Below are positions 1 through 13,400 of a DNA stretch of 64,000 nucleotides, in pieces. The stretch is from Siphonodentalium dalli (lineage: Eukaryota; Mollusca; Scaphopoda; Gadilida; Siphonodentaliidae). The number at the start of each line of letters is the position of its first letter. The stretch's first letter is position 1. Below the pieces are notes generated by a model. That model did no database searches and was not told where the DNA came from. It was given only the letters and a program-made list of their open reading frames with translations. The position numbers were made by a program, and so were the translations under genes. The stretch lies in the NCBI GenBank assembly GCA_032622095.1, contig CP136065.1, positions 93,005,343 through 93,069,342 of the forward strand. The letters run 5' to 3'.

Positions 1-189
1 AAAGACAACCCTTCATGTAGATAACATATTTACAAAGACCTAAGTGCGCACATGCGTTCAGATGCACATTCGGGCCATCATGCACGTATTACATACTTAC
101 ATGTTTGCTTTACACAAAGTGGTTGATAAATAAGACAGACGTATGTTTTGAGGACTCCCCCTGCACAATTGAAGACTTGAAGTGTTAAA

Positions 190-2480
190 GTTGAACAAAC
201 CACGAACTGAAAGGTTTGCTCTAAATATTGACTGAGGATGTGAGCAAATGATAGAAATATCAGGACATACACAATGTTTCTGGATCAGTTGGTTCCCGAA
301 AGCCTTTGGAACTTTACAAAAATCGAATGGCAAATGCCAAAGGCGAATATATTTTGTTTTGTGGGACCCCTTTATAAACCCATTTAAACTCTTGAACACA
401 ACATGCGCCGAATATATATTCTCTTATTAACTGACCCTGAATGAAAGGTAGAGCTATCAGTGAATATACAATTTATATGGGTATTTTGGGTCCCAAAATC
501 CAGGGTACTTTACAAAAGGCGGCTGGGTAAATACGAAAGTTGAATTTTCTTTGAACACCCTACCCCATTTAAAGTCTTAAACACACCACGAAATGAACGA
601 ATATGCACTCAATATTAACTGAGGGTGTGGACAAATGGTAGGTAATTCAGGAAATACACATCTTTAATGGGTGGGTTGGTTTCCGAATGTCTGGGACACT
701 TTACAAAAAGTGGCTAGCAAACGAGAACAGGCGAATTCTCATTGTTTTGGGTATCCATAACCCATTTGACATCTTGAGCACACACTGAACTGACGCTGTA
801 TATATGTTCTCAACACTAACTTAGTGTGTGAACTAAAGGTAGTGCTATCATGGATTATATACCATTCGTATGGGTGGTTTGGTTCCCGAAATCCTTGGTC
901 ACATTACAAAATGCGGCTGGCAAATACGAAATGTGAATTTTCTTTGGTTTGAGGCCACACTACACAATTTGAAATCTTGAACATACCACGAACTGAAAGG
1001 ATATGCTCCCAATATTAACTGAGTGTGTAGAAAAATGGACGCTATATCAAGAAATTCACATATTTTATGGACGGATTGGTTCTTGAATGTCTGGTCACTT
1101 TAAAAAATCCGTTGGCAAATGAGACAGGCGAATACTCAGTTTTGGGGAACCCCTTAATCCATTTATTATCTTGAACACAGAATGGGCTGAAGTTATATGC
1201 TTTCATACTTAGCTGAGTGTGTGAACGACAGGTAGCGCTATAACTGAATTATCAGTTGATATGGGTAGTTTGGTTCCCCCGAGATCCTGAGGCACTTTAC
1301 AAAAAGTGGCTGGCAAATACGAAAGGCGAATGTTTCTACGTTTTGAGGACCCCACTATCCCACTTGAAGTCTTAAACAAATAATATGCTCTCAATGTTAA
1401 CTAACGGCGTGGACAGATGGTAATATTATCCGGAAATACGAATCTGTAATGGATGAGATGGTTCCCGAAAGACTCTGATACTTTACAACAAGCGGCCGGC
1501 AAACGAAAAGGAGTATTTTCACTGTCCTATGGGACTCCAATCCCTATTTGAAGTCTTAATCACACCACCAGCTTAAGGCATATGCTATCAATATCACCCG
1601 AGATTGTGGCCGAATGGCTGTTCTGTCGGAAAAGATGCAATGTTCTCGCGAACCAACCGTTCGCGAAAACACCGTGGCACCTTACACAAAGCAGATGGCA
1701 AACGATAAATACAAATATAAGGGACCCCTAAACCATTGAACCCATCACGAACTAAATGAATGTGCTCTTAATGTCAAACGACGATCTGGACAAATGGCTA
1801 TTCTATCAGAAAATACAAAATTGTTGTAGATGGGTTGGTAACCGACAGTCGGGGACACTTTACAAAAAGTGACTGGAAAATAAATAATGTGATTTTTCTC
1901 TGTTTGTATTACCACCTGCATGTACACAATTTGAAGACCAGAACATACCACGAACTGAAACGATATCCTCACTGACTGAGTGTATGGACAATTGAGAGTT
2001 GTATAAGGATGTACGTAATTTATAGGAATGGCTTCAGAATGCATGAGCACTTAACGAAAAGTGGCTGGAAAATAAGAAGGGCACAATTTTGAGGATCCCT
2101 ACTTTATTTTAAGTCTTGAAGACGCCACATGCTGAAATGATATGATCTCAACACAGGTTAATTTTGATCAGGATATACGCATGACATGTGTTGGTTCTCG
2201 AAAGTCTGCACAGTGTGCCACTTCACATCAAGCGGTTAACAAATATTATCCGTTTTATATACACTACCCTATTTGAAGATTTGAACACATTGTGTACTGA
2301 AGGGATTGTGCAACATATATTGTGGTCGAATTGCTATTCTATCCGACACTATGCGATATATAAGGCTGTATTGGTTTCCGACAGCAAATAACAAAAATGC
2401 AATTTTAACTCTGTATGTGACACATACGCTATTTTAATACGTGAAAACACCACGAACTCGAGGGATATGCTGTCAGTTTT
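190..2480. repeat. Satellite array, ~187-bp monomer
   Basis: About 13 diverged tandem copies are seen. The landmark CCACGAACTGAA recurs near 200, 586, 986, 1743, 1945 and 2449, with weaker forms between, for a mean spacing of about 187 bp. A second landmark (CACTTTACAAAAAGTGGC and variants) recurs near 310, 507, 697, 901, 1097, 1291, 1480, 1681, 1856, 2047 and 2221. In the first seven copies two monomer types alternate: one carries ATCAGGAAATACACAT-like sequence, the other GCTATCAGTGAATATA-like sequence. Short ORFs inside it show no conserved domain and look incidental. Confidence 0.85.
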
Positions 2481-2533
2481 AACTGAGGCTGTGGACATAG
2501 GATAGTTTTATCAGGAGGTAAATAATGTATCTC

Positions 2534-2534
<1 letters not shown>

Positions 2535-2570
<36 letters not shown>

Positions 2571-2571
2571 G

Positions 2572-2649
<78 letters not shown>

Positions 2650-2656
2650 AGAGAGA
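2535..2656. repeat. (GA)n microsatellite
   Basis: About 120 bp of nearly pure GA dinucleotide with occasional GGA interruptions. It directly follows the 187-bp satellite. The Arg-Glu and Leu-Ser ORFs across it are artefacts of the repeat. Confidence 0.97.
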
Positions 2657-3062
2657 CTGCGTGGGAAAAGTGAGGATGTAATCCAGTTGGAGCTGATTGG
2701 ATACAATGATATACAAATACTGGATATGACAGACGATCTGGTGGGGTAATTTTCCCGCTCAGTGTGGTTTCAATGCGTTTCACGAAGTTTCCACAAATGA
2801 CAGCGTTATGGAAATCGCTTTGTTTTCGAGATAAATGTTTGAACCGCGTCAAACATTTTAATATTTTCACGATGACTGAGTTCCTGTGCTCCAAACAAAA
2901 GAGCATTTCTGATAAAATAACATACGGTATGGCGTATAGAAGTTCGGTCCTAGGGGCAAGTATTCAGGACATTCCAACAAGTAATGATGTGATGTTTCTA
3001 TTTTTGCCACAATGACAGAGAGGATTCGTTTTATTGTGATAGGTATAGCTCAAACTACTGTA

Positions 3063-3345
3063 TTTCAATCTTAAGAGCGAATTGAGTACTTGTGATATGC
3101 GACACTTACTGCGGTAATAGTATATAGAATGTGCTGTTGTTGTAATTTGGGGTTTGGAAGCCCGAACACGTCTTTAATCACTTAAGCAATGCCCCCACTA
3201 CTACATTTCAATCTTAAGCGAGAATTGAGTACTTGAGAAACGCGACACTTACTGTGGCAAAAGTCAATAAAATGTGTTGTTGTTGTAATTTGGGGTCTGG
3301 AAGCCCAAACACGTATTTAATCACTTACGCAATGTTCCCGGGCTC
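3063..3345. repeat. Two-copy direct repeat, 143-bp period
   Basis: TTTCAATCTTAAG begins at 3063 and again at 3206. The downstream sequence (GTTGTTGTAATTTGGGG, then GGAAGCCC-AACACG) is repeated with a few changes. The stretch 2660-3062 before it shows nothing recognisable. Confidence 0.85.
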
Positions 3346-4106
3346 AATTTTCAGCAAACGAGATATGTTGGGTCACATTATGATCAATTTGGACATTTGG
3401 TAAAGTTCTTAACAAAAATATGTAATTTTCCACCAAAATAGTGTTTGGGGGAGGGGTAGCTAAAAGCCATTATTTCGCAAACCGTTCCAAATTTCTGTTA
3501 ACATCAGTCTGCATATGCTTGTATGATAATTTCTACACCATTTGAATTAAATATTTTGGCATTATAGCAATACCAATTTGAATGATAAGGTTTGAAAAAT
3601 AATATTTTTGTGAAAAAGAGCGATTTTTCAGCAAAAAATAAATGTTTCGGCTCTAAATGGCAGGACAATCTAAATTAACCAACACTTTTTTCATACCAAG
3701 TACAGGGGTGGTATGATATAGTAATTTTAATCCCAACATTATTAGCAAATATGTTAGGACATAGCCACGTGGCTCGCTTTACCAAAATCGTTAATTTCTG
3801 GGAAAAGTGACTGGTGGGTATCGTTGATCGTCGAATTGACAATAGCCACCACCAATTCCGTTATTTTTCACTATCAATTTCGTCAACAGTATACGTTTCT
3901 CGTTCAAAAAAAGTTGGTTTCAACTTGTTCTACCGTGGGTAGGGGTATCTCGAAAACTAGAGCTCTTTTTCAGTTTGGCCGCAGCACTACAGATTTCTGA
4001 GTGAAATTTACTTTGCACAACGGTCATACATTTCGAAACACATTGCTTCGCATGCCACAACCCGTTGTATTTTTATCTCCAGACATTCAATTTTGGAAAA
4101 TCGGAT
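3346..4106 (+). promoter_or_regulatory. Upstream region and probable 5' UTR of the SLC5 gene
   Basis: This is unique-looking AT-rich sequence with no coding potential. A good 3' splice-site-like motif (TTTTTATCTCCAG) ends at 4082, 24 bp before the start codon, so an upstream non-coding exon may splice in there. I cannot locate a TATA box or transcription start with confidence. Transcript data would decide between a spliced leader exon and a promoter immediately upstream. Confidence 0.35.
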
Positions 4107-4451
4107 ATGGCGTACGAAAATATACCGTCGCTACAGGTGATGGATTATGTCGTTATCGCGGCATCTCTGGTAATCTCCATGGCGATAGGACTTTACAACG
4201 CTTTCAAAGGAAAAGACAAGACAGCTGACGAATATCTGGTCGGAGGCCGGAAGATGAGTATACTTCCGGTTACACTCTCGTTGGTCGTGTCATTCGAGAG
4301 CTCGATAATGATGCTCGGGTCCCCAGCAGAGTGCTACATGTATGGGATAGACCTGTCCCTCTTATACATAGGCTGGTTCGTTGGGAATTTGATCGCCGCT
4401 TGTGCATTTGTTCCAATGCTCCATGAAGCAAACATCACAAGCGTTTTCGAG
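4107..4451 (+). CDS. SLC5 exon 1 (residues 1-115)
   Basis: Start ATG at 4107 (MAYENIPSLQVMDY). An in-frame ATG lies upstream at 4065, but the family N-terminus begins shortly before the DYVV helix and a likely acceptor ends at 4082, so 4107 is preferred. The exon encodes the first helix (about 11-33), the EYLVGGRKM motif (42-50), the sodium-site helix (about 53-79) and the next helix (about 84-104). The donor is GAG|GTTAGT, phase 0. Reading on into the intron meets a stop within about 190 bp. Confidence 0.93.
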
Positions 4452-7400
4452 GTTAGTAACAACCACACATATACTTTCAAAATTGAATGGATTCTCCCAT
4501 TCAGTTATATAAGTTTACATTGGAACAGTCTATTATTCATTAGGAGGGGTGTTCATGTAATAAAAGCAGGTGACAGGCAGAAAACAGATAATAAACTTTG
4601 GCCAGAATTGTTCTGTTCCGATTCCTGTACCGTTTGATACAATCAACCGGTGTTAGAATATGGTCAGAATAAAACACCCGATCCACCCACAAGCCGGCAT
4701 TTGGCACAATAGACCCCCACCACCCCAAAGACATATGTATAAGATTATATATTTCTTTAGAGTGGTGGGGTCTATTGTGCCAAATACCAGTCCTGTGATT
4801 GAGGCTATATATTCGAAATTCTTATCAGTAGTAGTTCATTGTGCGAAAAGTGGCAATTGATACACTAAACAGTGAGTATTAATAAGCTCTATGTGGTACA
4901 TGCGTGGTGAGTGAATCAAGGTGGTGTCTGTCATTTAGTTCATCCAATACGCACACGACTGGATAGATATATATACTTAATCGGGGTTCACGATTAGATA
5001 GCGATTGATATTAAATCGCAATAACACGTGTCACGCGAGGTTAGGATATAGGCTATGATTATTGAGGAAATAACGGAGATATTTGAAGCAGATTTTAAAG
5101 AGCGTTTCCCTAACCTACCCAAGACCACCCATCCAATTTGATAATTAGACTTATATTTATGTTATATAATCCTAAACTCGCGTTTCACCTATTCAATCGC
5201 TATCAAATCGCGAACCACGATTAAGATATTTCGATATCTATATATTCGTGTGCGTACTGTCGGGTGAAAACTTTAGTAAGACATGCTTGGAGAGCTCAGT
5301 GAGGGTATTCTTTTTATATTTCTCTCTTTTGAAATTACTTCGTTCATAAAATGCCATATTCTGCGCTATTTATTTCAGTATCTGGAACTCAGGTTCAATT
5401 CTCATGCAGTGTGCATTCTGGGGAACATTCTACAGAATCTCTACTATGTAAGCAATAGTATATACAGTAATGCTCTAAGTAAAGTAATCGACTCTTTAAC
5501 TACAGCAGAATTATGGGTAACTTTTCAGGATTTAGTCGGAAATATGGCTTGTTGCCATTCATCGGAAAGCTCTCGGGGGAGCTTTCCGATGAATGGCAAC
5601 AAGCCATATTTCCGACTAAATCCTGAAAAGTTATTACCCATAATTATACTGTAGTTAAAGGGTCGATTACTTAGGGCATTACTGTAGCTGAAAGGGTCAG
5701 GTTACAATAATAATAGGGCGGTTGGTTCGATCGTGGCAAGGACCAGTCTAATGCCGAATTTGGCAAGAATTACTAAATTCCAATTTCATGGAAGTAAAAG
5801 CACATTTTAATAAAAGTTTCGTCTCAAAGTTGATATAATTGCTTTGTGTGTGATTAAACTGCTGTCTAGCTGTCGTCTGTTATGTTTGTTTATGTGTGCG
5901 CACTCAATGTCTTTTGTTGAATAGACTGGTCCTGGTCAAAAACTGAACAAATCTAAAAACAATAACCTGACCCCTCCAGCCATAGCATAGTAATATTCGC
6001 ATTCGATGTAGTTGTTTTTGTTTGTTTTTTTCGTCCAAACCTCTGTCGTGAAGTATGACTTTTCGGGGCATATTCGTATTCGTATTTTAACAGTCATCAT
6101 TGTTGTGAATACCCATTCTTCACCTATGAACGCCATCTTAACTACACACGTAACGTGATATTTACAGGGATGGCAGGAAGACGACCTGTGTTTGTCATGC
6201 CACCCCATGCACATGTAAATTTGTATACACATATTTCTGTACAACTCTATTGTATAAATGTTCAAATAAACCTTCAAACATTCGTCGGGACAGTTACACC
6301 TGCAGTTGTCATGCGATAGTTGTTCATGTACATGTATATAGCGGCAGTTTAATCACATTCGAATTGTCAAGAACGTGCTTTAGAAATACCACAAGAGGTA
6401 TAAATTCACATCCAATATTAGTGATAGGCTCGTGTAACTCAGCTCATTGTATTTAACCCTTTCACGTTAAGCGAATATGGGAGACTGGCATGTATACCAG
6501 CAATTCAATAAAAATAATGCATTGCCACAGGGTTTTCGCAAAAAGGGCTAAGGCCTATTTGGAAAGTTTGTTTTTAGATGATATGCTTTATTGATAACTC
6601 AATAGTACTATTATGCACAAAATATAGAGTTATATAACATATTTACATAAAGTGACATTTGGCCATCGAATTTGGGGTCCTTTGTTTGTGTAATCATCAT
6701 CATCAACAACCCCATTATCTTCATCGTCACCATTATCATCTTCATCATCATCACCATAATCATCATTATCATCATAATCATCATCATCATCATCGTAATC
6801 ATCATCATCATTACCATCGTCATCATCATCATCATCATCGTTGTCGTCGTCGTCATCATCAGCATTATCATCATCATCGTCGTCGTCATCATCATTATTA
6901 TCATCGTCATCATCATTATGATCATCATAATCATCATCATCATCATCAGCATCATCATCATCATTATCATCATAATCATCATCATCATCATCATTATCAT
7001 CATCATCATCATTACCATCGTCCTGCTCCCACCTTGTTATCGTCATCGTCAACGTAATTGTCACCATCGCCGTCGTTTTCGTCGTCATCATCGTCTTCGT
7101 CATCATCATGCAACATCATCACCATCGTCATCATCGTTGTCTGTCAGCTCCACACTCATCTTCGTCACCATCATGGTCATGATTGCCAACAACTCCAGCA
7201 TCGTTGTCGTTGAGGTTTAGTTCGGAGTTTCCAAACACATATATATAAAGCCTGATAATTTTGGCTTGCAGCTTGTATACATGGGCATTGTTCTGTTTGG
7301 ACCAGCCATTGCACTGGAAGCCGGTAAGTCAAGTATACATGTATCATTTACTTCATTGCAAGGAAAGTCATTATACACCGACAGAGACATATTCCAGATT

Positions 7401-10400
7401 ACTACATTATAAATTTTTTTTTTATCTTTTGTCCTTTAGTTTTGCTATCAATAATAAACTGATAATTTGACAAATGTTCGCTTTTATTTTTTACACGGAG
7501 GAGAACAAAATAGAGTCCGTTTTTTCCTGAATGTTCCTTAATAAGTAAATATGCCCTATATATAAATGCATATAAAGTGTATAAAAGTATTACACATATA
7601 CTTATCCACCCATTTTGATCACCAGTATCTGATCGGGATGTTGGGTAATCCAAGTTTCCTTTCACTGAACCAGCCAGTGCAATCGGTAGGGATAATACTG
7701 GTCAAAATACGGTTGCCTTACTCTTCTATGGCGGACCTCAAAGGTGGACTCTACATTCAACCCGGCCATTTATGGGACCATCTCCTGTCATACTCAACAG
7801 AATATAATTATGCAACAGTTGAATTAATTTTAGCCATAGTGCAGAAATACACTGAGGTGTATGTGAGACTCGCATAAGCATAGGTTACATATCGAAGACT
7901 CGCATATATATTAAGAGAATGCACTGGCGCAGGATCTTTAATACTGAAGCAGCACAGCTCTAATCGTGAAATTGTTAATTATATCACTAAATTAATATTT
8001 ATTTTAGTTATATATATATATATATATAGTCATATATTAATTATGTGATATCAATAAATACTTATTTTATGAATTCACATATTCTATTTTATGATATCAC
8101 TAATTCAACAACGTACTTGGTAGCTGGGAGAAATCATTTCATTGTGTTGAGTTTAACTTTATTTATAGATATCCATAATACAATTATTGATTTCATAAAA
8201 TGTTATCAATAAGTGATATCACAAAATGATTTACGGTATCACACATTGGACTTAGTGATATCATACATGCATTATTTGATATAACAAAATCGAATATATG
8301 ATATCACAAAATAGAAAGCATTTAGTGTTATCAATAATCAGATTTTATGATGTCATAAAATTATTTAATGATATCTCACAACATGTTGAAAGAATAGTAT
8401 CCAGCTTTGTCCGGCTATGACATTTTCTAGTTATTGATATCACAAAATGAATTACTGATATCACAAATTCAAGTTTATGATATCAAAAAATGAATTCATG
8501 ATATTACAAAATTAATTCATGATATCACAAAATGGAATTTGTCATATCATAAGATAGTAAACATTTATTGATATTGCAAATTCTATTTTATAATACCATA
8601 AACTCAATTTGTGATATCACTTATTGGAATGTGTGATATCACAAAATATTTATTGTATCATAAAATATGTAGTGATATCATAAACTATCTAGTGATATCA
8701 AATATTCGATTTTGTGATATCACAATATGAATTATTGATATCACTAAATAGGTAATAAATAGAGGATATCTAGTGTTTTTGAGTGGATACCGAAAAATAT
8801 GTCATGAGTGAGCGAGACAAATGATTATTTTCGCGAATGACATATATTTCGGTATCCACTCAAAAAACACTAGATGTTCTTTTTATTATACGCATTTTCA
8901 AAGAAATTCACCATTTACGACGATAAATTATCTCACAATGGTATTCATTCGATGCATTATTTTTGAAGCCATCAGCTGATCGCTGCCTATTCACGCAATG
9001 CCACTTCACCATCCGCAGAATAAAAACATATAGTTCCCGTATTCTTCCCTTTATTTCCCCCCATCAATATGTCGAATTTCAACATAAAATATATTTTACT
9101 TATAAATGTAATAATATCAATGAATAGAATATAATTTAGAATATCACAATGGGTTCTTTCACTTTGTCCTTCTTCAGCACAAACTTAGAATGAGAAATTA
9201 ACCGGAAAGAGTACACCAGGAAACACCGGCTCGAAATTATAAACACATTTCAATAAATTAAATCGCTGTCGTGAATACGTGTGAAACGCTTTGGATTTGC
9301 ATTTGAGTTCATTTCATTTGTAACGTTATGATTCTGAGAAGCCTGGAAATAAACATTAACGGCTTGAAATATTCCGGTAGCGCATTGGTACACGCAAGTG
9401 AATCGGTCGCACACGCGAGCTAGTGTGAAAGTATATTCTTCTATATCCCCTTCCGGGTGATATCGATATTTATCTAAACGCGTTTTTTTTCTATAATTCA
9501 CTGTTGAGCGTATAATAAATAGAAATTCATAGCAGTAAGGCAACCATACTTCGACGTAAACCAGTGTTATTCCTACCGATTTCACTGACTGGTTTACGTT
9601 GAATGAAACTTGTATGTAATGTAACAAACGCTAGCACAATTTCAGCCTTCAAGCTGCCGGGGCCTTTAAATATGGTGTATCTCTTCCTATAACAAGTTCT
9701 ATATAGTATCCTGGGTATAAAATAATAAAAATGAATCAAAGACCTCTGTCCGTTAACACTCTATCAATTAATATTGATTTTATTTAGAATTTCTGGTATA
9801 ATATATATACAATCAAGTTGGGACATCTCATATATATTTTGAAGACCTCTGTTTGTCTGTCTGTCTGTCTGTATATATGTCATTTATACAAATCTACGAT
9901 TTTTGACCGATCGGGATGAAACTTGGTACGTGTGTGTAGTTTGACCAGGCGGTCGTCGTTGTCGTATTGGCGAGCCCGTGCAGCGCCCGCTTCGCGAATG
10001 CGCAGACGAAATCTCGGAAACGGGTGGAGCTATCGACTTGAAATTTGCTATGTGAATGTATCTTGCCCCGGATACGAATTTTATCGGGTCGCCGAGCCCG
10101 TGCGATGCCAGCTTCGCGCAGACGAGATCTCAGAAACGGGTTGAGCTATCGACTTGAAATTTGGTATGTGAATGTATCTTGCCCCGGATACGAATTTTAT
10201 CGGGTCGCCGAGCCCGTGCGACGCCAGCTTCGCGCATGCGCATACCAGATCTCGGAAACGGGTAGAGCTATCGACTTGAAATTTGGTTTTTGAATAGCCC
10301 GGACAACGTCGGGCTCATCGGCTAGTCTACTATATATTTGAGGAAAGTTTGTGTGTGTGTCAGGGGGGGGGTGTGTCGACGAAACGTGGTACGGGCACGT

Positions 10401-13400
10401 AATATCACCCGGGAACCAACATAGGCCCATCCATTTGTTCGTGCGGCGTGACCTTGACCTTCAAACCGGTGACCTTCAACCCGTATCTCGGCTCCTGCTG
10501 GGCCGATTTGGACCGAATTAGGTATGTGGGGGGGGGGGCAGTGTGAGGCGCCGAGTCATTTCGTCGCGCCCGGATGCCCGTGTGGCGTGACCTTGACATT
10601 TCAAATGACCTTGAACCCGTATCTCGGGATCCGCTGGGCCGATTTCCCCCATTTTTGGGGTGTTGGTGTAGGTTGACCCCGGGAGTAACGCGGGCGTGTC
10701 TGTCTGTCCGTGCGGCGTGACCTTGATCTTCGAGTGACATTGAACTAATAATAATAATAATGTATATCATTTATATAGCGCTTAATCCCTGGTGTAGCTC
10801 TAAGCGCTCACATTATTACCCCAGCTGTTTTTGTGAGTAATGCCGAGTCTTGTGCCTGCTGCCATTTTACAGGCGCTTCTAGTCCACCGAGCGAGGCGCG
10901 AACTCACGCCGGTGCATTAACACCATTACAAGTCCGACACTCTACCCACTGGGCTACCATATCTCGGGATCCGCTGAGCCGATTTCCACCGAATTTAGTG
11001 GAAACGGGTAGTATGAGGCGCTGAGCAATTTCGTCACACCCGGATGCCCGTGCGGCGTGACCTTGACCTTCGAGTGACCTTGACTCTCTATATCAGGATC
11101 CGATGGGACGATCGGGATGAAATTTCGTAGGTAGGGATGGTTCGGGTAGCCAAACATTTTCAACGGGTAGCGGCGTGACATTGACCTTTAAAATGACCTT
11201 GAACCTGTATCTCGGTATCCGCTGGGCCGATTTCCACCATTTTCGGGGTGTTGGTGTAAAAAACAACACAACGACTCTACCCCGTCAGGACGGGTACCCA
11301 GCTAGTTCTATATACATGAACGGCTCGCGGAACGTAGCAAGCAGGAGAACTATATCTATGTCTGAGATCGCCTGAAGGTTCATGAGGGGCTATTCTAAAA
11401 ATAGTAACGAAAAAAGAATCCCAATTATATAATAAAATATCGATATAAAATCAATCTTAATTGATAGAAGCGTTTCCGGACATATGTCTTCGATTCATAT
11501 TTATCCAGTTATACCCAGGAAACTATATAAAACTTGCTATAGAAAGATATAGCCGATCTTTAATCGCTAGATGAAACTAGTCATATCTATTATTGTTTTA
11601 TATACAATAAATACGGTTGAATATGACGGTAGATGTTTTCTCTTATTTCAGTGACAGGGTTGCCTTTGTGGGCCTCCATTATCGCCATTGCTGGAATTGC
11701 TATAATATACACTTCTGTGGTAAGTTTATTTCAAAGAAACTATCCCTATAATATATTATATATATCAAAATGGCGATACGTACTCTACATGCCACGACAA
11801 GAGCGTCGTAAAATTATAAGTTCTTTAAACATGTTCCCGAATGGACTGCGTTATTATCCTCCTTGGGGGTTGGGGTAATTACATCGCATCGCCAAATCGT
11901 GAAAGGTGCCAAATTGATAGGCTATCATCAATCTCTACCAGAGCGCACATGTAATCCTTTCTGGCTACGTCACGGCTGGATACTATAGTCTGTAGTTGTC
12001 TATATTTAGCGAACGGGATTCCCCAAAGTCAAATTTACTATGTGCTTCGAGAAGAATTACCTTAAAAACAACTTACTGATAGAACGGAAATTCGAATGGT
12101 GGTCCTCTTGAGGATCTTCACATGCTATACTCGGCAAAATGGCAGCCAATTAGAACATATTATGCTTGACTTTACTGATGTATGTCATGAGTGCTGTTGT
12201 TTATGTCATTTAAGACATTTGTGTTGATAAAATATTTTGACAACCAATCACACCGTTGTGGGAAATATTTCTTTGCTTCTGGTGAGACTTTCCAAACTTA
12301 AGGTACGACCTTGCACACATATGTGTTATGTGTTGTGTGCTTGATAAGGACAAAATGTGGCTCTGTTTGCCTATTATAACGAACCAAAGCCGGACGCTTT
12401 GGGTCGTCTATATACTATATCTGATTTTGTAACGTCACCAATTATTATCTAATACGACGCTGCTGTTTTGAATTTGTGCGAGCGCTTTTGTCGCAAAGTA
12501 GATCGGTGGGCTTAAAGCAGTAATGTCATAATAGGAAAATCTTGTTACTGCGTCTTTCGATTACTGGTATTGCAAATGAGAATTATGAATATTGAATTGC
12601 AATGTAAGTTCATTCGTAGCGGTAGTTTACCTTTTATTGAGAAAATAAGACACAATAAAAACGACACAATAGCAACTACAGTCTACAATCATCGGTGCGA
12701 GTGAAAAGTGATCGAAATTCCTGATGTGAAAGATAGTAACAATGACTTCACGAATTTACCGTTCTACTGCGTGAAGGTGGGTCTTTAATGTACAGCACTG
12801 CGGTACTGTGCGAAACGAAATAACATATATTTAATAAGGAATTAATTGTTATCATAAGACTATATAGTACATACATGTGATAATCCATAAATATACTATT
12901 TTCTGGAATCGAAAGGAAACACATAATTATAAACAAAGCAGAAGATACATTCAGGCGAACTCGCCCAATGGAGAAAGTTACACGACGTTGTTCGTCGATT
13001 TTCGTTGAAATCGACACGGTGACACATTTGAATGAAATGAACAACTATGAAATGTACACGCTTCTCAGTATAGTATCTCCGCCGCATTGCCCACCCAGCA
13101 TAAAAAAAAAGAAGAAATAAATTGGTTAAATTCATTAAAAATGTTCCCGTTCCCTCTCGACAAGGTATAACTATTTTCACTTTTATGTTGGTACTAGTAG
13201 TTTATAACCATGAATAGTCTAGCTGTCGATAAAGACTACCCGGAAGTACGATTTATTTGCCTCATTTATACTCGAAATTACGATTGGGGTCCATTCATTC
13301 GACGAACCCGGGAAATATAGCCTTATGTGAAACTTATTTGGAGGGAATACCAGAGAATCTATAAACTGATTTGATTAAAAAAAAAAACCACAACTACCAT

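Noticed and set aside
2429-2906. Leu-Ser-rich and Arg-Glu-rich ORFs
   Set aside because: They are translations of the GA microsatellite in several frames, with no domain.
6611-7220. Long poly-Asp, poly-His, poly-Met and poly-Ile ORFs on both strands
   Set aside because: They are reading frames through the CAT triplet repeat; all frames are open for the same trivial reason.
8040-8765. CRISPR-like array
   Set aside because: The spacing is irregular, the repeats are short palindromes and the genome is clearly eukaryotic.
10747-10959. Possible tRNA gene
   Set aside because: The tRNA-like head is followed by a SINE body and an ATT tail, and it interrupts a Helitron unit.
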